Positions 18,101 to 28,369 of a stretch of DNA of 64,000 nucleotides are shown here, piece after piece; position 1 is the first letter of the stretch; every line of letters begins with the position of its first letter. The DNA is taken from assembly GCA_035501735.1 (NCBI GenBank), contig DATJVR010000024.1, forward strand, positions 8,310 through 72,309, written 5' to 3'. A program made the translations under genes and the position numbers. Under the pieces are notes generated by a model. That model did no database searches. It worked only from the letters and a program-made list of their open reading frames with translations, and was not told where the DNA came from. This DNA is from PNAI01 sp035501735. Lineage in GTDB: Bacteria; Pseudomonadota; Alphaproteobacteria; Rhizobiales; Xanthobacteraceae.

Positions 18101-19576
18101 ATGCCTCTGTCCGTGTTGCATCATTGGGTGTGCGCGTGCCGCCATCGCCGCCGGATTCCGTTCCTGTTCGGACTTGTGCTGCTGCCGCTGCTGGGCGGAT
18201 GCATTGTCGGCGTCGAGAAGCCGGATGCGGCGCTCGATGTGCCCAACAAATTCACCGCCAGCGTTGGCAACGCCGATGCGGCACTCCCGAAACCCGATTG
18301 GTGGCGCGGCTTTCGCTCCCAGCAGCTCACCGATCTGATCGAGGAGTCGCTCACCTCCAATTTCGACATCGCGGCGGCGATTGCACGCATCACACAAGCC
18401 GATGCGCAGGCGCGTATCGCAGGTGCTCCGCTGCTGCCGACTGCCACACTGAACCCGACGGTGACGCGCTCCCGCGCATCGCAAGGCACGAGTTCCATAC
18501 CTCTAACGACGTCGCCAAGTTCCGAGCGAACGATTTATACCGCGAGTGGAAGCGCAAGCTACACGATCGATTTCTGGGGCCAGAATCGGGCCGCGCTGGT
18601 GGCAGCGCAGTCGGCGGCGTCGGCGAGCCGATTCGATCGCGAAGTGGTCGCGCTCACTACGGTGGTGGCGGTCGCCACCGCCTATTTCGAAGTGGTGGCG
18701 GCGGAGGACCGGTTGCGCGTCGCTCGCGAAAATCTCGCGGCCGCGTTGCGTGTACTCAAGGTGATCCAGGATCGGCTGGCGGTCGGAACCGCATCTGCGC
18801 TCGATATCGCGCAGCAACAAAGCGTGGTGGATACGCAACGCGCCGCAATTCCCCCACTGGTGCAGACGTTACGCCAGAACGAAGCCACGCTGGCACTGTT
18901 AATCGGCCACCCGCCCGAGCGCGTGCTGGTTCGCACTGCAAGTATGCGGACCATCGCGATCCCCGCGGTGACGCCGGGCATGCCGTCGGATTTGCTGACG
19001 CAGCGGCCGGATATTCGGGAGGCCGAGGCTCAGCTTGCGTCCGCCAATGCGAATGTCGAATCGGCACGCGCGGCGTTCTTTCCGAGCATTTCATTGACCG
19101 GACAGGGCGGATATCAGAGCGCGGCATTTCTCGCTCTGATGCGGCCGGAGACGGCGTTCTTTTCGCTGACGGCGGGGCTAACCCAGCCGCTTTTGGACGG
19201 AGGCCTGCTGCAAGGCCAATACGATCTGACGCGGGGTAAGCAAGACGAAGCGCTGCAAAACTATCGCAAAGCGGTGATCAACGGTTTCACGGACGTGGAA
19301 AAAGCGCTCATTGCGGTGCAGCAGACCGCCGAGCGCGAGCGACTGCAGCGTGAGGTCGTGCGCAGTTCCCGTCGCGCATTCGAGATCGCCGAGCAACGAT
19401 TACGTGAAGGAACCGTGGATTTGGTTACTCTATTGCAGACGCAGCAGACGTTGTTCCAGGCCTTGGATACGCTCGTGCAAGCCCGGCTTGACCGTTTGCT
19501 AGCGGTGATCAGCCTATACCAGGCGCTCGGAGGCGGCTGGCATCCTGCTGTGGAAGAGCAGCTGAATAATCGTTAA
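18101..19576 (+). CDS. RND efflux system outer membrane lipoprotein (NodT/OprM family)
   Basis: A 491-residue TolC-fold protein with an N-terminal lipobox LLGGC (lipidated Cys about residue 34) after a hydrophobic segment. The two outer-membrane-factor repeats are visible; one carries the AEAQLASANANVESARAAFFP-type coiled helix and the last carries LREGTVDLVTLLQTQQTLF. It is the outer membrane duct for the pump encoded by the next three genes. A basic segment before the hydrophobic helix makes the exact start uncertain. It is separate from the non-lipidated TolC-like protein at 1-1437. Confidence 0.9.
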   Translation: MPLSVLHHWVCACRHRRRIPFLFGLVLLPLLGGCIVGVEKPDAALDVPNKFTASVGNADAALPKPDWWRGFRSQQLTDLIEESLTSNFDIAAAIARITQADAQARIAGAPLLPTATLNPTVTRSRASQGTSSIPLTTSPSSERTIYTASGSASYTIDFWGQNRAALVAAQSAASASRFDREVVALTTVVAVATAYFEVVAAEDRLRVARENLAAALRVLKVIQDRLAVGTASALDIAQQQSVVDTQRAAIPPLVQTLRQNEATLALLIGHPPERVLVRTASMRTIAIPAVTPGMPSDLLTQRPDIREAEAQLASANANVESARAAFFPSISLTGQGGYQSAAFLALMRPETAFFSLTAGLTQPLLDGGLLQGQYDLTRGKQDEALQNYRKAVINGFTDVEKALIAVQQTAERERLQREVVRSSRRAFEIAEQRLREGTVDLVTLLQTQQTLFQALDTLVQARLDRLLAVISLYQALGGGWHPAVEEQLNNR

Positions 19577-19682
19577 CCCCACATTGTTGCGGGTGAAATA
19601 TCCGTAATGTGCTGCCATGGCACAGCGGGGTGCCTCAATTATGCCTATACTGAACTGGCGTTGGAGACCCAGCCGGGCCGAG

Positions 19683-20954
19683 ATGACGAGCAGACGAAAT
19701 CTCATCACCATTGTCATCGCTGCCGTCGCCATTGTCGGCGCGTTCATCGCCTATTCGCGGATGCAGCAGGCGCAGCGCAACAGAGTACCGGTCGATATCG
19801 TGCCTGTCGTTGCGGCAGCCGCCAAGCTTGCCGACGTGCCGGTCTATCTCGATGGCGTCGGCACTACGCGCGCGTTGAATACGGTCACCGTCCGCCCGCA
19901 AGTCGACGGCAAGCTGATCGCCGTGCTGTTCAAGGAAGGGCAGGACGTCAAGCGCGGCGACGTGCTCGCGCGGATCGATCCAACACCCTATCAGGCGCAA
20001 TACGATCAGGTGGTGGCGACCAAGGCAAAGGACGAGGCCATGCTCGCCAACGCCAAGATCGACCTCGAACGGTACACGAATCTGGCGAGCACGAATTCGA
20101 TCGCGCGCCAGCAGCTCGACACACAAAAGGCGACGGTTGCGCAGCTCGAGGCGCAAGTGAAGTTCGATCAGGGACAGATCGACTATGCGCGGAGCAACTT
20201 GGAATACACCACCATCACGGCGCCGCTCGATGGCAGAACGGGCATCCGGCTGGTCGATGAGGGCAATGTGGTGCATGCATCGGATACCACCGGGATCGTT
20301 GTGCTTACACAGATAAGTCCGATGTCGATCTTCTTCACCCTTCCACAACAGCAACTGTCGATCGTCAACAAAGCATTCGCCAAAGGCCCGCTCGCCGTCG
20401 ACGCGCTCGGCCAGGACAATAAGACGGTGGTCGATCGCGGCACGCTTCTGGTGGTCGATAACCAGGTCGATCAGACCACCGGAACGGTCAAACTGAAGGC
20501 CGAATTCCCCAACGCCGAGGTGCAGCTCTGGCCGGGGCAGTTCGTCAATGTCCGCCTTTTGGTCGATACGTTGAAACAGGTGGTGGTGGTTCCGACCGCG
20601 GCGGTGCAGCGGGGACCGGTCGGGACCTTCGTTTACGTGGTGCAACAGGACAACGCCGTCGCCGTGCGACAGGTGAGCATTTCGCAACAGGATGAGACGC
20701 AAACCGTGATCGCCCGGGGTCTGGCACAGAACGAACGCGTGGTGACGACCGGATTTGCCCGGCTGGCTGAGGGCACCAAGGTTACGGTAACGAACGCCGA
20801 GGACGTACCGGTTTACGTGCCGACCATGCCGTCGCGCCGGGGCGCGCGCCGCGGCGGGGAAGGCGGGCCGCGCGATGGCGCCCAGCGTGGGCCACAACGC
20901 AATGGGGGGCAAAGCGGGGCGCGAACAAACGCTCCTGCAGGACCCTCGCAATGA
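19683..20954 (+). CDS. RND efflux periplasmic adaptor subunit (MdtA-like)
   Basis: A membrane-fusion protein with an N-terminal anchor (MTSRRNLITIVIAAVAIVGAFIAY). It then shows the first lipoyl half (VRPQVDGKLIAVLFKEGQDVKRGDVLARID), an alpha-helical hairpin, the second lipoyl half (YTTITAPLDGRTGI) and beta-barrel and membrane-proximal domains. The C-terminus is a low-complexity Arg/Gly/Gln tail. The start is uncertain: in-frame ATGs exist at 19617, 19641 and 19683, none with a strong ribosome site, and 19683 best matches the anchor. The stop overlaps the first permease start. Confidence 0.92.
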   Translation: MTSRRNLITIVIAAVAIVGAFIAYSRMQQAQRNRVPVDIVPVVAAAAKLADVPVYLDGVGTTRALNTVTVRPQVDGKLIAVLFKEGQDVKRGDVLARIDPTPYQAQYDQVVATKAKDEAMLANAKIDLERYTNLASTNSIARQQLDTQKATVAQLEAQVKFDQGQIDYARSNLEYTTITAPLDGRTGIRLVDEGNVVHASDTTGIVVLTQISPMSIFFTLPQQQLSIVNKAFAKGPLAVDALGQDNKTVVDRGTLLVVDNQVDQTTGTVKLKAEFPNAEVQLWPGQFVNVRLLVDTLKQVVVVPTAAVQRGPVGTFVYVVQQDNAVAVRQVSISQQDETQTVIARGLAQNERVVTTGFARLAEGTKVTVTNAEDVPVYVPTMPSRRGARRGGEGGPRDGAQRGPQRNGGQSGARTNAPAGPSQ

Positions 20955-23900
20955 GCGTTTCAACACCGTTCATACGACGCCCGATCGCAACCTCGCTGCT
21001 CGGCATCGCTGTCATGCTGGGCGGGTGGCTTGGGTATTTTTCATTGCCGGTGTCGTCGCTGCCGCAGGTCGATTTCCCCACCATCCAAGTGACGACGCAG
21101 CTTCCGGGAGCGAGCCCCGACACGATGGTGGCATTGGTAACCGCCCCGCTCGAGCGTCAGTTCGGACAGATACCCGCGCTCTCGACGATGACGTCTTCGA
21201 GCTCGTTCGGAATTTCGCAGATCACGCTGCAATTCGATCTCAATCGCGACATCGACGGCGCGGCGCAGGACGTGCAGGCCGCTATCAACGCCGCAGGCTC
21301 GACGCTGCCGCGCAATCTTCCGTATCCGCCCACATACTCCAAGGTGAACCCGGCGGACGCGCCGATCATCGTGCTCGCGCTGACTTCAGAAACCATTTCG
21401 CTGCGTGAGCTCAGCGACCTTGCCGACACTTTGATGGCGCAGCGGCTCTCGGAAGTTAACGGCGTCGGCCATGTCACGGTTGAGGGCGGCATTCGGCCGG
21501 CGGTGCGCATCCAGGCCGATCTTGCGCGGCTCGCCGCCTATGGAATCGGGCTCGAGGATCTTCGACTCACGATCAGTGGCGCCAATGTTGCCGGTCCGAA
21601 GGGCGCGCTCGATGGATTGCATCAATCCTACACGATAACGGCGAATGATCAGCTTGCCGCGGCTGCGGCGTACCGCTCGCTGATCGTGGCTTACCGCAAT
21701 GGCGCGCCGGTGCTGCTCGGCGACGTTGCACAAGTCGTCGACGGGCTGGAGAACGACAAGGTCGGCGGCTGGTATCAGGGGCATGCGGCCGTCATCCTCG
21801 ACATCCAGCGTCAGCCAGGCGCCAACGTCATCGATACGGTCAAGCGCATCCGCTCGGAATTGCCGCGCCTGCAGCGCTCCATGCCGGTCGGTATCACGCT
21901 CACCATCGTGAGCGACCGGACCGACACCATCCGCGCCTCGATCCATGACGTGCAGTTCACGCTGGTCTTGAGCGTGCTGCTGGTCGTGCTGGTGGTGCTG
22001 ATCTTCCTGCGTACGATCCGCGCCACGATTATCGCGGGCGTAGCTTTGCCGCTCTCGCTGATCGCGACGTTCGGGGTGATGTGGTTTTGCGGATTTTCGC
22101 TGGACAATCTGTCGCTGATGGCGCTGACGATCGGAACGGGCTTCGTCGTCGACGATGCCATCGTGATGATCGAAAATATCGTCCGTCACATCGAAAGCGG
22201 CGAATCCCCGTTCGATGCGGCGCTGCGCGGTGCGCGCGAAATCGGTTTCACCGTCATATCGCTCACCATGTCGCTGATTGCGGTGTTCATTCCGCTGTTG
22301 TTCATGACCGGCATCGTCGGGCGCATGTTCCGCGAGTTCGCGCTGACGCTTTCGATCGCCGTGGTCGTGTCGGCAATCGTCTCGTTGACGCTCACGCCCA
22401 TGATGTGCAGCCGTCTGTTGCGGTTGCACGGCCATACTGCCACGAACGCTGTTGCCGCCTTCTTCAACGATGCAGTCGATCGGACGGTCGAGTTTTATCG
22501 CCGCACTCTCGAGTGGGTGCTACGGCATCAGCCGCTCACGCTGATGACGACAATCATCACGCTTGCCGCCACCATCCTGCTCTACGTGATCGCTCCGAAA
22601 GGGTTCCTGCCGCCGCAAGACACCGGCTTGATTACCGGCGTCACCGAGGCAGGGGTGGAAGTTTCATTTGAAGAAATGCAGCGGCTGCAGGAGCAAGTCG
22701 AGACGGCGATCAAGAGCGATCCTGACGTGACCGGCGTGGTGTCGGTCATCGGGGTGAGCCCGATCAATCCGACCCCCAATGCCGGGCGGCTGGCGATCGC
22801 GTTGCGCCCGCGAGACGAGCGCAATGTGGTAGCGGACCAGATCGTCACGCGACTGCAGCAGCTGGTCGCGACGATTCCCGGCATGACGGTCTATTTTCAG
22901 CCGGTGCAAGACATCCAGATCAGCACCCGCGCAAGCCGCGCGCAGTATCAGTATACGCTCACCGGAGCGGACGCTGGCGACGTGGTCGAATGGTCGGATC
23001 GTCTGGTTGCGCGACTGCGCGGAAATCCGATGCTGCGCGAGGTTGTCTCCGAGGCGCAGGAGGGCGGTCTGCGGATGCTGGTGAATATCGATCGTGAAAT
23101 CGCCGGCCGACTTGGCATATCGATGCAGACGGTCAGCGACACCCTGTACGATGCGTTCGGCCAGCGGCAGATTTCCACCATATACGGCCAGGCCAACCAA
23201 TACCGCGTGATCCTGGAAGCGATGCCGCAATATCAGCGCGACCCGGCCGCGCTGTCGAAGCTGTTCGTGCCCGCTGCCGGCAACCAGGCTTCGACGGCCG
23301 CGAACCAGTCGACTTCGCTGACCGCGGGCCAACAACCGACGTCGCTCGGGACCAATACAGCGAATAGCACGCAGGTTCCCTTGAGCGCCTTTGCGCAATT
23401 CGTGCGCACGAGCGCGCCTCTCTCGATCGCCCATCAGGAGCAGTTTCCGGCGGTGACGATCAGCTTCAATCTCGCGCCAGGTGCGGCGCTGAGCGATGCA
23501 GTCGCCGTGATTTCGCAGGCGCAACAGGACATCAACATGCCGACATCGGTGATCGGCAGCTATTCGGGCGATGCATTGGAATTCGCCAAATCGCTCGCCG
23601 GAGAGCCCTGGCTCATTCTTGCCGCAGTGGTGGCGATCTACATCGTGCTCGGCGTGCTCTATGAGAGCTTCATCCATCCGATGACGATTCTCTCGACCTT
23701 GCCCTCTGCCGGCGTCGGGGCGCTGCTTGCGCTGATCCTGCTCGGCTATGATCTCTCGGTCATCGCGCTCATCGGCATCGTGCTGCTGATGGGTATCGTC
23801 AAGAAGAACGCGATCATGATGATCGACTTCGCGCTCGAAGCCGAGCGCGGGCAGGGACTGTCGCCGCGCGATGCGATCGTGCAGGCCTCGCTGCTCCGTT

Positions 23901-24163
23901 TCCGGCCGATCATGATGACCACGTTGGCCGCGCTGTTTGGCGCCATACCGCTCGCGATCGAAGGCGGAACCGGATCGGAGCTGCGCAATCCGCTCGGCAT
24001 CACGATCATCGGCGGATTGCTGCTCAGCCAATTGCTCACGTTGTACACAACACCGGTGATCTATCTCTACATGGAGCGGCTGCGGCAACGCCTGACGCGG
24101 CCGCGTCCGTTCGTCCCGCCAATCCGGCGCGAACCCGGTGAGGCGCCGGGGCCGGCCGAGTAG
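20951..24163 (+). CDS. RND multidrug efflux permease (MdtB-like)
   Basis: A 1070-residue resistance-nodulation-division transporter starting 4 nt inside the adaptor gene. It has the N-terminal RRPIATSLLGIAVML helix, two large periplasmic loops, and 12 expected membrane helices. The TM4 proton-relay region reads TGFVVDDAIVMIEN with the Asp pair. An unusual Gln/Ser/Thr-rich insert (about residues 775-815, around NQASTAANQSTSLTAGQQ) interrupts the second porter loop. It is the first of two tandem permeases, as in MdtABC. Proton-driven export of lipophilic drugs or bile-like compounds is the family role. Confidence 0.95.
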   Translation: MSVSTPFIRRPIATSLLGIAVMLGGWLGYFSLPVSSLPQVDFPTIQVTTQLPGASPDTMVALVTAPLERQFGQIPALSTMTSSSSFGISQITLQFDLNRDIDGAAQDVQAAINAAGSTLPRNLPYPPTYSKVNPADAPIIVLALTSETISLRELSDLADTLMAQRLSEVNGVGHVTVEGGIRPAVRIQADLARLAAYGIGLEDLRLTISGANVAGPKGALDGLHQSYTITANDQLAAAAAYRSLIVAYRNGAPVLLGDVAQVVDGLENDKVGGWYQGHAAVILDIQRQPGANVIDTVKRIRSELPRLQRSMPVGITLTIVSDRTDTIRASIHDVQFTLVLSVLLVVLVVLIFLRTIRATIIAGVALPLSLIATFGVMWFCGFSLDNLSLMALTIGTGFVVDDAIVMIENIVRHIESGESPFDAALRGAREIGFTVISLTMSLIAVFIPLLFMTGIVGRMFREFALTLSIAVVVSAIVSLTLTPMMCSRLLRLHGHTATNAVAAFFNDAVDRTVEFYRRTLEWVLRHQPLTLMTTIITLAATILLYVIAPKGFLPPQDTGLITGVTEAGVEVSFEEMQRLQEQVETAIKSDPDVTGVVSVIGVSPINPTPNAGRLAIALRPRDERNVVADQIVTRLQQLVATIPGMTVYFQPVQDIQISTRASRAQYQYTLTGADAGDVVEWSDRLVARLRGNPMLREVVSEAQEGGLRMLVNIDREIAGRLGISMQTVSDTLYDAFGQRQISTIYGQANQYRVILEAMPQYQRDPAALSKLFVPAAGNQASTAANQSTSLTAGQQPTSLGTNTANSTQVPLSAFAQFVRTSAPLSIAHQEQFPAVTISFNLAPGAALSDAVAVISQAQQDINMPTSVIGSYSGDALEFAKSLAGEPWLILAAVVAIYIVLGVLYESFIHPMTILSTLPSAGVGALLALILLGYDLSVIALIGIVLLMGIVKKNAIMMIDFALEAERGQGLSPRDAIVQASLLRFRPIMMTTLAALFGAIPLAIEGGTGSELRNPLGITIIGGLLLSQLLTLYTTPVIYLYMERLRQRLTRPRPFVPPIRREPGEAPGPAE

Positions 24164-24167
24164 CGTC

Positions 24168-27100
24168 ATGAATTTCTCCTACCCAGCCATTCGGCGACCG
24201 GTCGGGACAGCGCTGCTGGCGATTGGTTTGTTTTTGATGGGTGTGGTGGCCTATCGGTTCCTGCCGGTCGCAAGCCTGCCGACCATCGAATTTCCGACCA
24301 TTCGCGTATCCGCGAGCCGGCCGGGCGCGGATCCGGCCACCATGGCCTCGTCGGTGGCCGCTCCGCTCGAACGGCGGCTGGCGGAAATCTCCGGCGTGAC
24401 CGAGATCACGTCGACGAGCTCGCTCGGCTCGACCAACATCACGATCCAGTTCGATCTCAGCCGGAATATCGACGGCGCGGCGCGCGACGTGCAGGCCGCG
24501 CTCAATGCGGCGATGACCGACCTTCCCAGCGATCTGCCGACGTTGCCGAATTTCCGCAAGGTCAATCCGGCGTCAGCGCCGATCCTGATCCTCGCTCTGA
24601 CGGCAAAGACCACGCCGCCGAGCGCGATCTACGATGCGGCCGACAGCGTCATCGCCCAGCGCATCGCGCAGGTCGAAGGCGTCGCCGAGGTGTCGGTCAA
24701 CGGCTCGGAGCAGCCGGCCATCCGCATTCGCGTCAATCCGATCGCGATTGCTTCCATGGGCATGAGCATGGAGGACGTGCGCACCGCGGTCGTCAATGCC
24801 AATGCGGCCGGACCGCTCGGCAATTTCGAGGGCGGCAATCGCGCGCAGTCGATCGCGATCAACGATCAGATGCGCGAGGTGAAGCAATACGAGACCCTCA
24901 TCGTCAAGGTTGCGAACGGAAACGTCGTGCGGCTGTCAGCGATCGCATCGGTCGAGCAGAGCGTGCGCAACACGCGGTCTGCAGCCTGGTTCAACGCGCA
25001 GCCGTCGGTTCTGCTGGTCATCACCAAACAGGGCGGCGCAAATGTGATCGATACCGTCGATCAGATACGAGAGATTTTACCCGATCTGAAGCGATGGATC
25101 CCGGCCGACATCGAGTTCTCGGTGCTGTCCGACCGTACGCAAACGATCCGCGCGAGTGTCGGCGACATGCAGCTCACGCTGCTCGCCACGATCATGCTGG
25201 TGATGCTGGTGGTATTCGTGTTCTTGAGACGGGCAGCGGCGACGATCGCCGCAGGGATCACCGTGCCGCTGGCGCTCGCCGGAACTTGCGCCGCGATGTG
25301 GATCGCAGGTTTCTCGATCGACAATCTGTCGCTGATGGCGCTCGCCGTTTCGGTGGGCTTTGTGGTCGACGACGCCATCGTGATGATCGAGAATATGTTT
25401 CGTAATCTGGAAAAAGGAATGTCTCCGCTGCGCGCCACGATCGAAGGCGCGCGACAGATCGGTTTCACGGTGATTTCGATCAGCGTTTCGCTGGTGGCGG
25501 CCTTCATACCGCTGTTGTTCATGAGCGGGGTTGTGGGTCGGCTGTTCCGTGAGTTTTCGGTTACGCTGGCGTTTGCCATTGCGATATCGACGGTCGTGTC
25601 GCTGACGCTCACGCCGATGATATGCGCGCATTTCGTGCATTCGCCGCCGTCACCCGACAGGACCGCCCTCGATCGCATCGTCGAAGACGTGCTGAAGCGA
25701 CTGTCAGCGGCATACGAGACAAGCCTTGGCTTCGTGCTACGGCACCAGCTGATAACGCTGTTCATCTTCCTGGCGACGATCGCGTTGACCGTCGACCTCT
25801 ATATCAAGACGCCCAAGGGCTATTTCCCGCAGGACGACACCGGCCTGATCTTCGGCGGGACGCGCGCCTCGCCGGAAATATCGTTCGAGGCGATGAAGGA
25901 ATTGCAGCAGCGCGTCACCGATATCGTGCTGAGCGATCCGGCAGTGGCGGCCGTGGGGTCGTCGGTCGGCACATCGGGCTTCAATGCCTCGGTCAACAAC
26001 GGCCGTCTGTTCATCAGCCTGAAACCATTGTCGGAGCGGGGCATCAGTTCGCAGGCCTTCATCAACCGCATGCGGCCAAAGCTGACTGACGTCGGAGGCA
26101 TGCGGGTCTTCATGGTGGCGGCGCAGGATGTGCGGGCGGGCGGCCGGCAATCGAGCTCGACCTTTCAGTTCACATTGTGGGATCCGAATCTGGATGAGCT
26201 GCAAGCCTGGTTGCCGCGCGTGCAGACGCGCTTGGAGCAGCTGCAACCAGACACGCTGATCGATGTGAACTCTGACCGCGAGCAGGGCGGCCTGCAGGCC
26301 AATGTGACGATCGATCGGCTGGCGGCGGCGCGGCTTGGCGTACGCATCCAGGACATCGACAATGCGCTCAACAACGCGTTTGCGCAGCGGCAGATCTCGA
26401 CGATCTATTCGGAACGCAATCAATACCGCATCATTCTCGAAATCGATCCGCAGTTTCAGCGCGATCCGACGGATATCACGCGAATCTATGTGCCGGGCGC
26501 CGGCAATACCCAGGTCTCGCTTGTAAGTGTCGCCCGGATCGACAAGGGACTTTCGCCGTTGGTCGTCAATCATCAGGGGCAATTCCCCGCGGTCACCATC
26601 AGCTACAACCTCGCTCCCAACGTGACGCTTGACCAGGCAACACGGGCGATCCAGCAAGCCGTAGCCGAACTGCATATCCCCGATACGCTGCATGCCGAGG
26701 GAGCCGGCGACGTGCAGCAGTTCGCTCAATCGGCGGGTGCGCAGCCGATCCTGATCCTGGCGGCGTTGCTTGCGGTCTACATTATTCTCGGCGTGCTCTA
26801 CGAAAGTCTCGCGCATCCGCTGACGATCATTTCCACGCTGCCGTCGGCTGGCCTTGGCGCACTGCTGGCGCTGCAGATGTTCAACGCCGAGCTGACCGTG
26901 ATCGCCTTCATCGGCATCATTCTGCTGATCGGCATCGTGAAGAAGAACGGCATCATGATGGTCGATTTCGCGCTCGCGGCCGAACGCGAACGCGGACTGC
27001 CGGCCGAACAAGCGATACAAGAAGCCTGTCTGGCACGCTTTCGCCCGATTCTGATGACGACGATGGCGGCGCTGCTCGGCGCGCTGCCGCTCGTGATCGC

Positions 27101-27302
27101 GACCGGCCCGGGATCGGAGCTGCGCCGCCCGCTCGGCATGACGATCATCGGCGGGCTGTTCGTGTCGCAGTTCCTGACGTTCTACACCACGCCGGTGATC
27201 TATCTTCTGCTCGACCGGTTGCACCGGCGGCTGTCGGGTCCGCGCGACGCGCGCAGCACGGGCGCCGGCATCAATCTACCGCCTCACATGATCACGCGCT
27301 GA
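24168..27302 (+). CDS. RND multidrug efflux permease (MdtC-like)
   Basis: The start is at the ATG at 24168, five bases past the upstream stop; codons before it overlap the previous gene and lack similarity. The 1044-residue product has the same RND architecture as the preceding gene, with VGFVVDDAIVMIENMF in TM4 and LLIGIVKKNGIMMVDFAL near TM10. The two permeases are clearly different in sequence. They are therefore likely to form the mixed trimer known for MdtB2C rather than being a recent duplication. It ends the plus-strand operon, tail to tail with the gene at 27330. Confidence 0.95.
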   Translation: MNFSYPAIRRPVGTALLAIGLFLMGVVAYRFLPVASLPTIEFPTIRVSASRPGADPATMASSVAAPLERRLAEISGVTEITSTSSLGSTNITIQFDLSRNIDGAARDVQAALNAAMTDLPSDLPTLPNFRKVNPASAPILILALTAKTTPPSAIYDAADSVIAQRIAQVEGVAEVSVNGSEQPAIRIRVNPIAIASMGMSMEDVRTAVVNANAAGPLGNFEGGNRAQSIAINDQMREVKQYETLIVKVANGNVVRLSAIASVEQSVRNTRSAAWFNAQPSVLLVITKQGGANVIDTVDQIREILPDLKRWIPADIEFSVLSDRTQTIRASVGDMQLTLLATIMLVMLVVFVFLRRAAATIAAGITVPLALAGTCAAMWIAGFSIDNLSLMALAVSVGFVVDDAIVMIENMFRNLEKGMSPLRATIEGARQIGFTVISISVSLVAAFIPLLFMSGVVGRLFREFSVTLAFAIAISTVVSLTLTPMICAHFVHSPPSPDRTALDRIVEDVLKRLSAAYETSLGFVLRHQLITLFIFLATIALTVDLYIKTPKGYFPQDDTGLIFGGTRASPEISFEAMKELQQRVTDIVLSDPAVAAVGSSVGTSGFNASVNNGRLFISLKPLSERGISSQAFINRMRPKLTDVGGMRVFMVAAQDVRAGGRQSSSTFQFTLWDPNLDELQAWLPRVQTRLEQLQPDTLIDVNSDREQGGLQANVTIDRLAAARLGVRIQDIDNALNNAFAQRQISTIYSERNQYRIILEIDPQFQRDPTDITRIYVPGAGNTQVSLVSVARIDKGLSPLVVNHQGQFPAVTISYNLAPNVTLDQATRAIQQAVAELHIPDTLHAEGAGDVQQFAQSAGAQPILILAALLAVYIILGVLYESLAHPLTIISTLPSAGLGALLALQMFNAELTVIAFIGIILLIGIVKKNGIMMVDFALAAERERGLPAEQAIQEACLARFRPILMTTMAALLGALPLVIATGPGSELRRPLGMTIIGGLFVSQFLTFYTTPVIYLLLDRLHRRLSGPRDARSTGAGINLPPHMITR

Positions 27303-27317
27303 GAGCGTTTTTCGAAT

Positions 27318-27330
27318 GAGCATGATGCTC
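27318..27330. terminator. Short palindrome between convergent operons
   Basis: GAGCAT-G-ATGCTC forms a 6-bp inverted repeat between the stop of the RND permease and the stop of the minus-strand binding protein, with a T-run (GTTTTTC) just before it. It could help end transcription on either strand but is short. Confidence 0.3.
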
Positions 27331-28340
27331 TACTGGAAAATCTCGTCGAAGTGCTTCTTGATGCGCGCCGATTCTTTTTCGATGTAATCGTTGTCGACCG
27401 CGTTGATTTTGATGCTCTTCATGTCCGGGCTGTCCTTGGGCGCGGGCATGTCGACGCGGGCTGAATAGCCGCCCTCCTCGGGAAACAGCTTCTGCACCGT
27501 ATCGCTGATCATGAATTCGGCGAACAGCTTGGCCGCGTTCGGATTGGGGCCGCCCTTGATCACTGACGTCGGCGAGGGAATCACGAACACCCCGTCGCTC
27601 GGATAGATCGTCTTGATCGGATGGCCGGCCTTGCGCTCGTCGGCAGCGTAGGAATCGAGGGCGCCGACCGCGATCAGCCGTTCGCCGCGCTTGAGCATGT
27701 CGGAAACCTGCTGGTTGCCCTGCACGATCAAAATGTCGTTTGCGCGGAGTTTCTCGAAATAGCCCCAGCCTTTCGACTGCGACAGCATCCCAACGACGGA
27801 AACCATGAGCGAGGTGAACGACGGATTGGCCATCACGAGCTTGCCCTTGTATTTGGCGTCGGTCAGGGCGTCCCAGCTCTTGGGCTCGTCGGCGGCGGCC
27901 ACTTTGTCGCTGCGCAGATAGTGCGTCATCATGTTGAGGCGCTGGGCGATGTAATTGCCGTTGGGATCCTTCGCCGCATCAGGAATTTTGTCGAAATTCT
28001 TCGGCTTGAACGGGACAAAGATTCCCTTCTTGGTCATTGCGGCGGCGGCGGCTGGCTCGGAGGTGGTCAGCACATCGACCGCAACGCGGCCTGCATCCAT
28101 CTCCTGCTGGAAGCGGCGCAGGATGGCGGAGCCGCCAGAGCGAAACATTTCAACCTTTATGCCGTATTCCTTCTCGAACAGGTTGACGATCTTCTGGCCG
28201 GTCTCGATCGGCGTCGAGGTGTACCAGACGAGCTTGCCTTCAGCCTTCGCCTTGGCGATGTCGGCGGTATCTTGCGCGCAGGCGGCGCCGCTGATCGTCG
28301 TGAGGGCGGCGGCGAGGAGCAGGTGTCTACGCGTGTACAT
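27330..28340 (-). CDS. ABC transporter extracellular substrate-binding protein (iron/2-aminoethylphosphonate/spermidine type)
   Basis: A 336-residue binding protein with signal peptide MYTRRHLLLAAALTTISGAACAQ and ribosome site CGGAGAAAACG. The pattern AKAEGKLVWYTSTPIETGQKIVNLFEKEYG is typical of family 1 binding proteins (FbpA/PotD-like). The usual pair of iron-binding Tyr near the C-terminal third is not obvious, so the ligand need not be iron. It works with the fused permease and TOBE-type ATPase upstream in the same operon. A hydrolase gene lies between it and them. Confidence 0.9.
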   Translation of the reverse strand: MYTRRHLLLAAALTTISGAACAQDTADIAKAKAEGKLVWYTSTPIETGQKIVNLFEKEYGIKVEMFRSGGSAILRRFQQEMDAGRVAVDVLTTSEPAAAAAMTKKGIFVPFKPKNFDKIPDAAKDPNGNYIAQRLNMMTHYLRSDKVAAADEPKSWDALTDAKYKGKLVMANPSFTSLMVSVVGMLSQSKGWGYFEKLRANDILIVQGNQQVSDMLKRGERLIAVGALDSYAADERKAGHPIKTIYPSDGVFVIPSPTSVIKGGPNPNAAKLFAEFMISDTVQKLFPEEGGYSARVDMPAPKDSPDMKSIKINAVDNDYIEKESARIKKHFDEIFQ

Positions 28341-28369
28341 CGTTTTCTCCGTTTGTTTAGGCGCCGTGT

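Noticed and set aside
20951..27302. The two RND permeases as a recent gene duplication or assembly artefact
   Set aside because: The two proteins differ widely in sequence and only one has the Gln/Ser insert. The MdtB/MdtC-like pair arrangement explains the tandem order.
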